Assembly (NCBI GenBank): GCA_004552395.1 | Contig: SFOK01000007.1 | Span: 1 to 35,964, forward strand | DNA from: Bacteroidales bacterium | GTDB taxonomy: Bacteria > Bacteroidota > Bacteroidia > Bacteroidales > Muribaculaceae | DNA length: 35,964 nucleotides | Direction: 5' to 3' | Shown here: positions 1 to 6,498 of the stretch, piece after piece | Layout of the letters: each line of letters opens with the position of its first letter | Position numbering within the stretch: position 1 is the stretch's first letter | Program-made: the position numbers and the translations under genes | The notes under the pieces: model-generated | What the model was told of the DNA's origin: nothing | Database searches by the model: none | Seen by the model: the letters and a program-made list of their open reading frames with translations, nothing else

Positions 1-129
1 CCCCCTCATTCATCCTCTCCCCGCCCCTCCGATAATTCCGATGATTCCGATAATTCCGATTACTCCGATAATCGCGCCAAAATCCCGGTCGAATCCCGGT
101 CGAAACCGGATCTAAATCTCGGCAAATAA
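1..129 (+). CDS. Possible 3' end of a plus-strand gene (partial, doubtful)
   Basis: Frame 1 is open from the left edge to a TAA at 127-129 and reads 42 residues rich in Ser and Asp, ending in DLNLGK. The Ser-Asp part comes from a 9-base tandem repeat, which keeps frame because 9 is a multiple of 3. A strong hairpin starts 6 bases after the stop, as expected for a gene end converging on tsf. No family is recognisable. It may equally be a non-coding microsatellite that happens to lack stops. Confidence 0.3.
   Translation, partial: PPHSSSPRPSDNSDDSDNSDYSDNRAKIPVESRSKPDLNLGK
29..109. repeat. Short tandem repeats: 9-base unit x5, then 11-base unit x2
   Basis: Five successive 9-base units of the form CCGATAATT (with small changes) occupy 29-73. 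Two exact copies of AATCCCGGTCG follow at 81-91 and 92-102, with a partial third at 103-109. Both types are simple slippage-prone repeats. If translated in frame 1 they give a Ser-Asp-rich stretch. Confidence 0.85.
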
Positions 130-134
130 ACATG

Positions 135-167
135 GCAGGCGCGGGGAAACGGATTCCTCGCGCCTGC
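135..167. terminator. Strong hairpin between tsf and the left-edge frame
   Basis: GCAGGCGCG (135-143) pairs perfectly with CGCGCCTGC (159-167), and GGAA/TTCC extends the stem after one weak pair. On the minus strand it is followed by a partly T-rich stretch (TGTTTATTT), so it could end the tsf transcript. It could also end a plus-strand transcript. The T-tract is imperfect in both directions. Confidence 0.55.
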
Positions 168-179
168 TATTCGGATTTA

Positions 180-213
180 TCCGCTCTCAAAGTTCGGCTG
201 AGCCGGGAGCGGA
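180..213. terminator. Second hairpin downstream of tsf
   Basis: TCCGCTC (180-186) pairs with GAGCGGA (207-213), and CGGC/GCCG (195-198/202-205) forms a nested stem. It lies between the tsf stop and the hairpin at 135-167. There is no good T-tract, so it may be a 3'-end stabilising structure rather than a terminator. Confidence 0.4.
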
Positions 214-275
214 CGATTTATGTTCAATTATAGCCCTTGAAGTTCAAAACCTCGGAATTCTCCTTGGGGAAGGGA

Positions 276-1274
276 TTAGTCCTCGTTGAGGTTGACGCGC
301 TTGAAGGTCACAACCTCCAGGCCCTTGTCAACTGACTCAAGATACTGGCCCACAGTCACCTTGCCGTCTTCGCGAACGAAGCCCTGCTCCATGAGGACGC
401 TTTCCTTATAGAACTTGTTGATACGGCCTTCGGCGATCTTCTGGATCATTGCCTCAGGAAGAGAAGCAGCTTTCTTCTCAGCTGTCTCCTTGGCGATAGC
501 ACGGCCCTTCTCGGCCTCCTCAGCCGTGATCCAGCCTTTGGTGATGTTGGACTCAATGTGGTCCTCAGAGTCGAAGTGGTTCGGGTTGAGACCGGCCTTG
601 CGGATAGCGGCCTCCACAGCCTTCTTCACCTGCTCCTCTTTGGTCTTCTCCACAGCGACTTTGTACTCCTCGTCTACTGTAGCCTGCGGCACCTGAGCGC
701 GTGTTGCAGCCACAGGGTTCATGGCGGCTACCTGCATGGCAACCTCCTTGCCTACCTGTGCGTTCTCCACAACCTTGTTGAGGCCCACGATAGTGGCTAG
801 CTTGTTGCCGAGGTGATCGTAAGCGGCCACGCTGGGAGCCTCGATCCACTCGTAAGCGCCGAGCTCCATCTTCTCGCCCGTCTTGCCGATCTCATCAGTG
901 ATGTGGTCAGCTACGGTGCGGCCGTCCTCGAGAGCGAGAGCCTTGAGAGCGTCCATATCCTTGGGCTGTTTGTCGAGAGCTGCGTTGAGCAGAGTTTTGG
1001 CCAGAGTGCGGAACGACTCGTTTTTAGCCACGAAGTCAGTCTCGCATTTCAGGGCTACGATAGCGGCGAAGTTACCGTTCACGCCCGAGAAAACGCAACC
1101 TTCGGATGCCTGACGGTCCTCGCGCTTGGCGGCTACGGCCTGGCCCTTCTTGCGTATAATCTCGATAGCGGCCTGGATGTCGCTGCCTGTCTCCTCGAGA
1201 GCCTTCTTGCAGTCGGAGAGACCTGCGCCGGTCATGTGGCGCAGTTTCTTTATATCTTCAATTGATACTGCCAT
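276..1274 (-). CDS. tsf: Elongation factor Ts
   Basis: This is the nucleotide exchange factor that regenerates EF-Tu-GTP during translation in the cytoplasm. The N-terminal UBA-like domain (residues 1-55) carries the family signature around IKKLRHMTGAGLSDCKKALE, followed by the core with the motif ALKCETDFVAKNESF near residue 75. At 332 residues it matches the longer form usual in Bacteroidota, compared with about 280 in E. coli. The ATG start at 1274 gives the canonical MAVSIEDIK start. It is the last gene of the rplM-rpsI-rpsB-tsf operon and lies 148 bases after rpsB. That gap holds the 32-base tandem hairpin repeat, which could set the tsf:rpsB ratio. Identification is secure. Confidence 0.98.
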   Translation of the reverse strand: MAVSIEDIKKLRHMTGAGLSDCKKALEETGSDIQAAIEIIRKKGQAVAAKREDRQASEGCVFSGVNGNFAAIVALKCETDFVAKNESFRTLAKTLLNAALDKQPKDMDALKALALEDGRTVADHITDEIGKTGEKMELGAYEWIEAPSVAAYDHLGNKLATIVGLNKVVENAQVGKEVAMQVAAMNPVAATRAQVPQATVDEEYKVAVEKTKEEQVKKAVEAAIRKAGLNPNHFDSEDHIESNITKGWITAEEAEKGRAIAKETAEKKAASLPEAMIQKIAEGRINKFYKESVLMEQGFVREDGKVTVGQYLESVDKGLEVVTFKRVNLNED

Positions 1275-1314
1275 TGTTACTTTTTAGAAAATTAGAGAGT
1301 GTGTGGGTTAAATA

Positions 1315-1442
1315 CCCGAGAGCCCGTTAAGCCTCGGCGGGTTTCGCCCGAGAGGTTGTTAAGCCTTGGCGGGGTTTGCCCAAGAGCCCGTTAAGCCTCG
1401 GCGGGGTTGGCCCGAGAGGTTTTTAAGCCTCGGCGGGTTTCT
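1315..1442 (-). repeat. Four 32-base tandem repeats across the rpsB stop, forming three hairpins
   Basis: Units lie at 1315-1346, 1347-1378, 1379-1410 and 1411-1442; the last contains the rpsB stop codon and final codons. Units 1 and 3 resemble each other, as do 2 and 4, suggesting duplication of a 64-base block. Each unit junction forms a hairpin on the minus-strand RNA: 1333-1352 and 1397-1416 with CTCGG/CCGAG arms, and 1365-1384 with CTTGG/CCAAG arms. The middle hairpin differs on both sides in a compensating way. The period is not a multiple of 3, so the copies are not coding. Confidence 0.93.
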
Positions 1443-2289
1443 CGTCGGCCTCAGCGGGAGCCTCGGCAGCAGCCTCGGCTGCGGGAGCCTCAGCGGGAGC
1501 TTCGGCAGCAGCCTCGTTGCGGCGAACGCGGCGGCGCTTGCCCGGAGCGGGAGCTTCGGCAGCGGCCTCACCCTCCTCATTGCCTTTGTCCACGTTCTCC
1601 ACCTTGCGCTCCTCGAGGCCCTCAGCCATAGCTGAGCATACGGTGTCGAGGATAAGCTCGATGCTCTTGGAAGCGTCATCGTTGGCGGGGATCACGAAGT
1701 CAATGTTCGAGGGATCCGAGTTGGTGTCGACCATAGCGAACACGGGGATACCGAGACGATTGGCCTCTGCCACGGCGATGTGTTCTTTCATCACGTCGAC
1801 AACGAAAAGAGCGCTCGGCAGACGGTTCAGCGAAGCGATAGAGCCGAGAGTCTTCTCGAGCTTGGCGCGCTGACGTGTGATCTGCAGTTTCTCGCGCTTC
1901 GACAGGTTGTCGAAAGTACCGTCCTTCGACATCTTGTCGATTGTATCCATCTTCTTCACAGCCTTGCGGATGGTGGGGAAGTTGGTGAGCATGCCGCCGG
2001 GCCAGCGCTCGATAACGTAGGGCATACCTACGCTTGCGGCCTTTGTTGCGATCACTTCCTTGGCCTGTTTCTTAGTGGCTACGAAGAGCACTTTCTTGCC
2101 GCTCTTAGCGATCTGCTTGAGAGCATTGGCGGCCTCTTCAGCCTTGGCGGCTGTCTTGTAGAGGTCTATGATGTGGATTCCATTGCGCTCCATGAAAATG
2201 TAGGGAGCCATGGCGGGGTTCCATTTTCTTTTGAGGTGGCCGAAGTGGCAGCCTGCCTCCAGGAGCTGGTCAAATGTGGGTGTTGCCAT
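1423..2289 (-). CDS. rpsB: 30S ribosomal protein S2 with an Ala/Glu-rich tail
   Basis: S2 is a structural protein of the small ribosomal subunit. The start MATPTFDQLLEAGCHFGHLKRKWNP and the segment FVIPANDDASKSIELI near residue 200 are typical of the family. Residues 1-230 cover the usual core. The remaining 58 or so residues form an Ala/Glu/Pro-rich tail interrupted by a basic patch (GKRRRVRRN). Such tails vary between Bacteroidota; this one is built from repeated AEAPAE units. The 3' end is the source, or a member, of the tandem repeat that continues into the spacer. A 113-base leader separates it from rpsI and contains two inverted repeats. Identification is secure. Confidence 0.98.
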   Translation of the reverse strand: MATPTFDQLLEAGCHFGHLKRKWNPAMAPYIFMERNGIHIIDLYKTAAKAEEAANALKQIAKSGKKVLFVATKKQAKEVIATKAASVGMPYVIERWPGGMLTNFPTIRKAVKKMDTIDKMSKDGTFDNLSKREKLQITRQRAKLEKTLGSIASLNRLPSALFVVDVMKEHIAVAEANRLGIPVFAMVDTNSDPSNIDFVIPANDDASKSIELILDTVCSAMAEGLEERKVENVDKGNEEGEAAAEAPAPGKRRRVRRNEAAAEAPAEAPAAEAAAEAPAEADEKPAEA

Positions 2290-2302
2290 TGTTTGTTTTT
2301 GA

Positions 2303-2377
2303 GGTTGTTTACGTTCTTTTGGTGTTTACAACCACCGGGTAGGGAACGTGTCCATCTCGGCGGTTTAGATACTAAAC
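2303..2377 (-). promoter_or_regulatory. rpsI-rpsB spacer with two stem-loops
   Basis: In the 113 bases before rpsB, GGTTGT (2303-2308) pairs with ACAACC (2328-2333), and GTTTAG (2363-2368) pairs with CTAAAC (2372-2377) around a 3-base loop. S2 controls its own operon through a leader in some bacteria. Whether this spacer does the same here is inference. Confidence 0.4.
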
Positions 2378-2402
2378 TCTTGTCAGATTGCTTCGGGGAG
2401 CA

Positions 2403-2789
2403 TTAACGCTTACTGAACTGGAAGCGCTTGCGTGCTTTGGGACGACCCGGTTTCTTACGCTCTACCTCGCGGGAGTCGCGTGTCATGAAACCCTCGGAGC
2501 GGAGAGTCTTCTTGTCTTCGGGGTTGATCTTGACGAGCGCGCGGGCTATGGCGAGACGGAGAGCCTCGGCCTGGCCCTTGTAGCCGCCGCCGCGAAGGTT
2601 GACCTTCACGTCGTAGTTGCCGGCGACGCCGAGCAGGTTGAGCGGCTGGAGCACCACATACTGAAGTATCGAAGAGGGGAAATAAGTGTCAAGCGCACGT
2701 TTGTTGATAGTGATTACGCCGTTACCCTCAGTGACGTAAACGCGTGCGACAGCGGCCTTGCGGCGGCCAAGTGCATTGATTGTTTCCAT
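2403..2789 (-). CDS. rpsI: 30S ribosomal protein S9
   Basis: S9 sits in the head of the 30S subunit, where its C-terminal tail reaches the P-site tRNA. The 128-residue length, the start METINALGRRKAAVARVYV, the internal GGGYKGQAEALRLAIARAL block and the basic end KKPGRPKARKRFQFSKR (family-typical KFSKR-like tail) are diagnostic. It starts 5 bases after the rplM stop, so the two are surely co-transcribed and probably translationally coupled, as in most bacteria. Nothing unusual was seen. Confidence 0.98.
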   Translation of the reverse strand: METINALGRRKAAVARVYVTEGNGVITINKRALDTYFPSSILQYVVLQPLNLLGVAGNYDVKVNLRGGGYKGQAEALRLAIARALVKINPEDKKTLRSEGFMTRDSREVERKKPGRPKARKRFQFSKR

Positions 2790-2794
2790 CCTTC

Positions 2795-3274
2795 TTATTT
2801 CAGTTTGTTGATGTCGATTTTCTTAGGATTGAGGTCAGTCTGCGGGAAGCTCTCGCCGTTGTAGACGTAGAGATTGCCCAGCAGACGTGCACCGAGACGG
2901 TTTTTGGGGAGCATGCCCTTCACCACCTTCATGAAGAGGGGGTGTTTGCCGGGCTTAAAGCTGCTCTTCTGGGACTTGAGCATGAGCACCTCGGGAGTGG
3001 TCTCGCGCTGACCGCCGGGATAGCCGGTATAGCGCAGATACACGCGGTCGGTGAATTTCTTGCCCGTCATACGGACCTTGTCGGCGTTGATTATGATTAC
3101 GTTATCGCCGCAATCCATGTACGGAGTGTAATTAGCTTTGTACTTGCCGCGCAGAATCTTTGCGACCTTAGCGCAAAGGCGGCCAAGTACCTGGTCTGTT
3201 GCGTCCACTACAACCCACTCTTTGTCGATCGTTGCAGGAGTGGCGGGGACGGTCTTGTAACTTAAAGAATCCAC
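2795..3274 (-). CDS. rplM: 50S ribosomal protein L13
   Basis: L13 is an early-assembly protein of the large subunit. Recognised from WVVVDATDQVLGRLCAKVAKILRGK near residue 20, the DNVIIINADKVRMTGKK block near residue 60, and GMLPKNRLGARLLGNLYVY near residue 125. At 159 residues it is slightly longer than the E. coli protein, as usual in this phylum. It is the first gene of the operon, with a leader of about 100 bases after the promoter at 3384-3415. The ATG at 3274 is preceded on the mRNA by an A-rich stretch rather than a Shine-Dalgarno sequence, which is normal for Bacteroidota. Confidence 0.98.
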   Translation of the reverse strand: MDSLSYKTVPATPATIDKEWVVVDATDQVLGRLCAKVAKILRGKYKANYTPYMDCGDNVIIINADKVRMTGKKFTDRVYLRYTGYPGGQRETTPEVLMLKSQKSSFKPGKHPLFMKVVKGMLPKNRLGARLLGNLYVYNGESFPQTDLNPKKIDINKLK

Positions 3275-3383
3275 TTTAATTTCTTGTTTGTTTGTCTTAA
3301 CTGTTTGAGGCTCTGAGAGTTTGCGTCGGCCAAAACGCTCACTTCCGCGGCCTTCTCTTAGTGATTTGGATATAATCGGCTCG

Positions 3384-3415
3384 CAAAATTACTAAAAATT
3401 CCGCGAGCCGACAAA
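3384..3415 (-). promoter_or_regulatory. Promoter of the rplM-rpsI-rpsB-tsf operon
   Basis: Read on the minus strand, TTTG (3412-3415), 20 bases, then TAATTTTG (3384-3391) is a full match to the Bacteroidota sigma-ABfr promoter. Transcription should start near 3377, giving a leader of about 100 bases. A perfect 9-base inverted repeat (3376-3384 and 3403-3411) overlaps the -7 box and spacer. Confidence 0.85.
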
Positions 3416-3440
3416 TTTTTTGAAAAATTTAATTCAAGTG

Positions 3441-3473
3441 TTTTTCAGGCCCTTAGCCTGAGGGCCTGAAAAA
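3441..3473 (-). terminator. Terminator of the GH3 gene
   Basis: TTTTTCAGGCCC (3441-3452) and GGGCCTGAAAAA (3462-3473) form a perfect 12-base stem with a 9-base loop. On the minus strand it ends in a run of T, a classical intrinsic terminator. It lies about 50 bases past the GH3 stop and just upstream of the ribosomal-operon promoter, so it insulates that operon. Confidence 0.85.
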
Positions 3474-3521
3474 GAGGTCAGAAGCCTGAAATCCGGAGGC
3501 TGAAATCCGAGAGGTGGAGAG

Positions 3522-5795
3522 TTATTTTACGGTCAGGAGGGCTTTGCTGAGATTCTGCGAGTCGGGACCGGCCATGATCTCGAACTCACCCGGCTCGAGC
3601 ACATACTCCAGGTCGTGGTTGTAGTACTTCAGCATGTCGGGAGTCACGGTGAAGGTCACCTCCTTGCTCTCGCCCGGCTTCAGTGTCACCTTCTCGAAGC
3701 CTTTCAGCTCCTTGACGGGACGTGTCGACTCGGCGACTGTGTCGCGGATATAGAGCTGAACAGTCTCCTTGCCCTCCACGGCGCCTTTGTTGGTCACCGT
3801 CACTGAGGCTGTGACCGTGCCGTCGGGAGCCATCTCCGATGACGAGAGTGCCACGGGCGAGATCTCGAACTCGGTGTAGCTCTTGCCGTAGCCGAACGGA
3901 TAGAGCGGCTGGTTGGGTATGTCCTGATAGTTGGAGCGGTATTTGATGTAGCTCACGCCCTCGGGCATGGGACGGCCTGTCATCATGCTGTTGTAGTGCA
4001 CCGGGATCTGGCCCACATGATACGGGAAGCTGACGGGGAGTTTGCCGCTCGGGTTCACCTTGCCTGCGAGCACGTCGGCGATAGCGCCGCCGGCCTCGGA
4101 GCCTGCGAACCAGACATTCAGAATCGCGTCCAGATTATCCTTCTCCCAGGTCAGCACGAGCGGACGGCCTGTGAAGAGCACGAGTACGATCGGCTTGCCG
4201 GTCTCCTTCAGAGCCTTGAGAAGCTCCTCCTGCGGCTCGGGCACCACGATATTGGCACGACTTGCGCCCTCTCCTGTCATCTCCGAGAGCTCGCCCATGG
4301 CAGCCACGATCACGTCGCTCTCGGCGGCAAGCTTCAGGGCCTCAGCCTTCATCTCTGCGGCTGACTGCCCGGTGCGCTCCGGGTTCTGACCCGGCGACAC
4401 CTTCTTCTCCAGTTCCGCATCGGCGAGAGCGTCGCAGCCCTTGGCGTAACGCACCTTGTCGCCGAATACCTCCTTCATACCCTCATAGAGACTCACCGGC
4501 TTGCGGTCGGCGTCAGGCACGCTCCACATACCCGGCATGTTGGCGGCCGAGTTGCCGAGCGGGCCAATGAGAGCTATTTTCTCCGCGCCCTTGAGCGGGA
4601 GCACACCGTCCTTGTTCTCCAGGAGCACCATGCACTCGGCTGCGAGCCGGCGGGCCTCCTCGCGGTAGGCGGGCTTGTAGACCGTAGCGGCCTCGCGCTT
4701 GGTGTCGGTGTAGCGATACGGGTCGTCGAAGAGACCCAGCCTATACTTCATCTCGAGCACACGGCGCACGGCACGGTCAATATCCTCCATGCTCACCTTG
4801 CCCTCCTCGAGCGACTTGGCCAGCGTGTTCTTGTAAGCCTCCGAAACCATATCCATGTCCGTGCCGGCCTTCAGCGCGCGAGCGGCCACCGTCTGATAGT
4901 CGCCGATGCCGTGAGAAATCATCTCGAGCACACCGGTATAGTCCGACACCACCATGCCGTCGAAGCCCCACTGCTTGCGGAGCAGGTCAGTGAGCAGGTA
5001 GCTGTTGGCAGTGGCGGGGATATTCTCAAACGTGTTGAAAGAAGCCATGAACGAACCCGCGCCGGCCTCGGCAGCTGCCTTGTAAGGGAGAATATATTCG
5101 TTGAGCAGGCGCTGACGGCTCATGTCCACAGTATTGTAGTCGCGGCCGCCGTCGGGAGCGCCGTAGAGAGCGAAATGCTTCACACACGCCATCACGGTGT
5201 TCTTATCCTTGAGATCCTCGCCCTGGAAACCGCGGACCATAGCCTTGGCGATCTCGGCACCGAGGTAAGGGTCCTCGCCCGGGCCCTCGGCGATACGTCC
5301 CCAGCGCGGGTCGCGGCAGACATCGACCATCGGCGAGTAAACCCAGTTGATACCGGAGGAGGAAGCCTCGTCGCCGGCGATCTGAGCCATACGCTCAATG
5401 GCGCTCATGTCCCAGCTCGACGCCTGCGCCAGAGGTATGGGGAAGGTTGTCTGATAGCCGTGGATCACATCGAGGCCGAAGACCAGCGGAATACCGAGAC
5501 GCGATTCCTTCACGGCGATGTCCTGGAGTTTGCGTATCTCGGCAGCGCCTTTGACGCCAAACACGCCGCCCGTGTGACCGCCGCGGATATTCTCGGCCAC
5601 ATTCTCGCTCTTGGCGTCGCCCGTGAGGATACCCGACACCGGGAGGTTGAGCTGACCGATCTTCTCCTCGAGGGTCATCTTAGACATCAGATTGTCGATG
5701 AAACTGTCCATATCGGCCGGCGCCTTCGGCTTTGCTGTGGCGCAAAGCGCGGCACCCGCTGCGAACAGAGTGATAATAGTTTTCTTGGTTAACAT
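3522..5795 (-). CDS. bglX: Secreted GH3 beta-glucosidase (BglX-like)
   Basis: This glycoside hydrolase family 3 enzyme should release glucose or related sugars from the non-reducing ends of beta-glucosides in the periplasm. Residues 1-21 form a signal peptide. The (beta/alpha)8 domain (about 30-360) contains the KHF pair at K206-H207 and the catalytic nucleophile D285 in MVVSDY. The second domain (about 385-600) carries the likely acid/base E509 in MTGEGASR. A fibronectin-III-like domain closes the protein (about 670-757). The 757-residue length and domain order match BglX. It stands alone with its own terminator; no susC/susD pair or other carbohydrate gene is adjacent, so the substrate cannot be read from context. 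No good TAnnTTTG promoter was found directly upstream. Confidence 0.94.
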   Translation of the reverse strand: MLTKKTIITLFAAGAALCATAKPKAPADMDSFIDNLMSKMTLEEKIGQLNLPVSGILTGDAKSENVAENIRGGHTGGVFGVKGAAEIRKLQDIAVKESRLGIPLVFGLDVIHGYQTTFPIPLAQASSWDMSAIERMAQIAGDEASSSGINWVYSPMVDVCRDPRWGRIAEGPGEDPYLGAEIAKAMVRGFQGEDLKDKNTVMACVKHFALYGAPDGGRDYNTVDMSRQRLLNEYILPYKAAAEAGAGSFMASFNTFENIPATANSYLLTDLLRKQWGFDGMVVSDYTGVLEMISHGIGDYQTVAARALKAGTDMDMVSEAYKNTLAKSLEEGKVSMEDIDRAVRRVLEMKYRLGLFDDPYRYTDTKREAATVYKPAYREEARRLAAECMVLLENKDGVLPLKGAEKIALIGPLGNSAANMPGMWSVPDADRKPVSLYEGMKEVFGDKVRYAKGCDALADAELEKKVSPGQNPERTGQSAAEMKAEALKLAAESDVIVAAMGELSEMTGEGASRANIVVPEPQEELLKALKETGKPIVLVLFTGRPLVLTWEKDNLDAILNVWFAGSEAGGAIADVLAGKVNPSGKLPVSFPYHVGQIPVHYNSMMTGRPMPEGVSYIKYRSNYQDIPNQPLYPFGYGKSYTEFEISPVALSSSEMAPDGTVTASVTVTNKGAVEGKETVQLYIRDTVAESTRPVKELKGFEKVTLKPGESKEVTFTVTPDMLKYYNHDLEYVLEPGEFEIMAGPDSQNLSKALLTVK

Positions 5796-5964
5796 ATCTG
5801 CTGTTTATGAATTGAATGTTTTGGTGGAAAAGGTATTACCCGAATAATCAACGGATTTTGCCGCATATTATTATGAGAGGGCCCGGAGTGGGCCGAAGGC
5901 GAATTGCTCGGGCCATTATACCAAGAGGCTGCGCCAATTTTGACACAGCCTCCCTCTTTATTTC

Positions 5965-6025
5965 GCCCGAAGGGGTCAATTTTATTTTGCCCGAAGGGGT
6001 CAGTCCCGCGTGCCCGAAGGGGTCA
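5965..6025. repeat. Three 14-base direct repeats, period 23-24
   Basis: GCCCGAAGGGGTCA occurs exactly at 5965-5978, 5989-6002 and 6012-6025, with 10- and 9-base spacers that differ in sequence. Conserved units with diverged spacers look more like protein-binding sites or a small repeat family than slippage. The spacing is about two helical turns. Confidence 0.9.
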
Positions 6026-6136
6026 ATCAAGCGCGCCTTTTCCAGTAGCCAACAGAAGTGCTAATTTTCTTATTGTTTGGTAAATTGATTATTTGATTAT
6101 TGTTATTAGATAATTCGTCAGTAAAAGGATGTAGGT

Positions 6137-6184
6137 CAAGCGATCGGCGCTTGCCGTGAGGCACGGACCGCTTGGCAGTGCGGT
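6137..6184. other. Three adjacent hairpins (possible structured RNA or control element)
   Basis: CAAGCG/CGCTTG (6137-6142/6148-6153), CCGTG/CACGG (6154-6158/6162-6166) and ACCGC/GCGGT (6167-6171/6180-6184) follow one another with no gap. It is about 280 bases upstream of the receptor promoter, so it would not be part of that mRNA. No known riboswitch motif is recognisable, and the transcribed strand is unknown. Confidence 0.4.
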
Positions 6185-6441
6185 CATTTCGTTTGTTTCA
6201 TATAGTCGAACGGTTTCTCATAGTCGAGAGCCGGTTAAGACCTTGTTCCTTAATGCCATGTCGGGTCAGTCGGTTATTGTCAGTAGCGTGATGAAGGGGA
6301 AGATCAAAAATAGTTCCTCTATTCCAAATAAAAATTTCCTTTTTTTATTTTCCCAATTTTTTTGGACATCCGCGGCGGCTGCTGCTCTGCGGCGGCGCTT
6401 ACCTATTTTGCTGCGGATTTTGCCAATATTTCCCCGCACTC

Positions 6442-6472
6442 TTGCGACTGTGCTCCGATTCCCTTAATTTTG
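6442..6472 (+). promoter_or_regulatory. Promoter of the TonB-dependent receptor gene
   Basis: TTG (6442-6444; CTTG in place of TTTG), 20 bases, then a perfect TAATTTTG (6465-6472). The start of transcription would be near 6478, leaving a leader of only about 20 bases before the ATG at 6499. This supports that ATG over an in-frame one at 6442, which overlaps the promoter. Confidence 0.75.
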
Positions 6473-6498
6473 CGAAACAGATCGAAATATACGCAAAT

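Larger units (their letters stand above)
5796..6498. other. Gene-free 0.7 kb region between divergent bglX and receptor genes
   Basis: No convincing gene is present; short open frames on both strands lack start context and family features. The stretch contains a GGCCCG/CGGGCC inverted repeat (5880-5885/5909-5914), three direct repeats (5965-6025), a very A+T-rich patch (about 6060-6120), three packed hairpins (6137-6184), T-runs near 6335-6360, and the receptor promoter at the right end. It is the longest gene-free stretch in the window. Confidence 0.8.

Noticed and set aside
29..109. CRISPR array
   Set aside because: Units are 9 and 11 bases without spacers; these are simple tandem repeats. 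No CRISPR-like repeat was seen elsewhere in the window.
4911..5792. 293-codon plus-strand frame within bglX
   Set aside because: Opposite a complete GH3 enzyme with all catalytic motifs; composition typical of an antisense frame.
5848..6030. Minus-strand 60-codon frame with LTPSG repeats
   Set aside because: The peptide repeats simply mirror the 14-base DNA repeats; unit spacing changes from 24 to 23 bases, so frame is not kept across them.
6031..6441. Cobalamin riboswitch upstream of the TonB-dependent receptor
   Set aside because: The B12-box and conserved core were not found, and the receptor promoter lies downstream of the hairpins.
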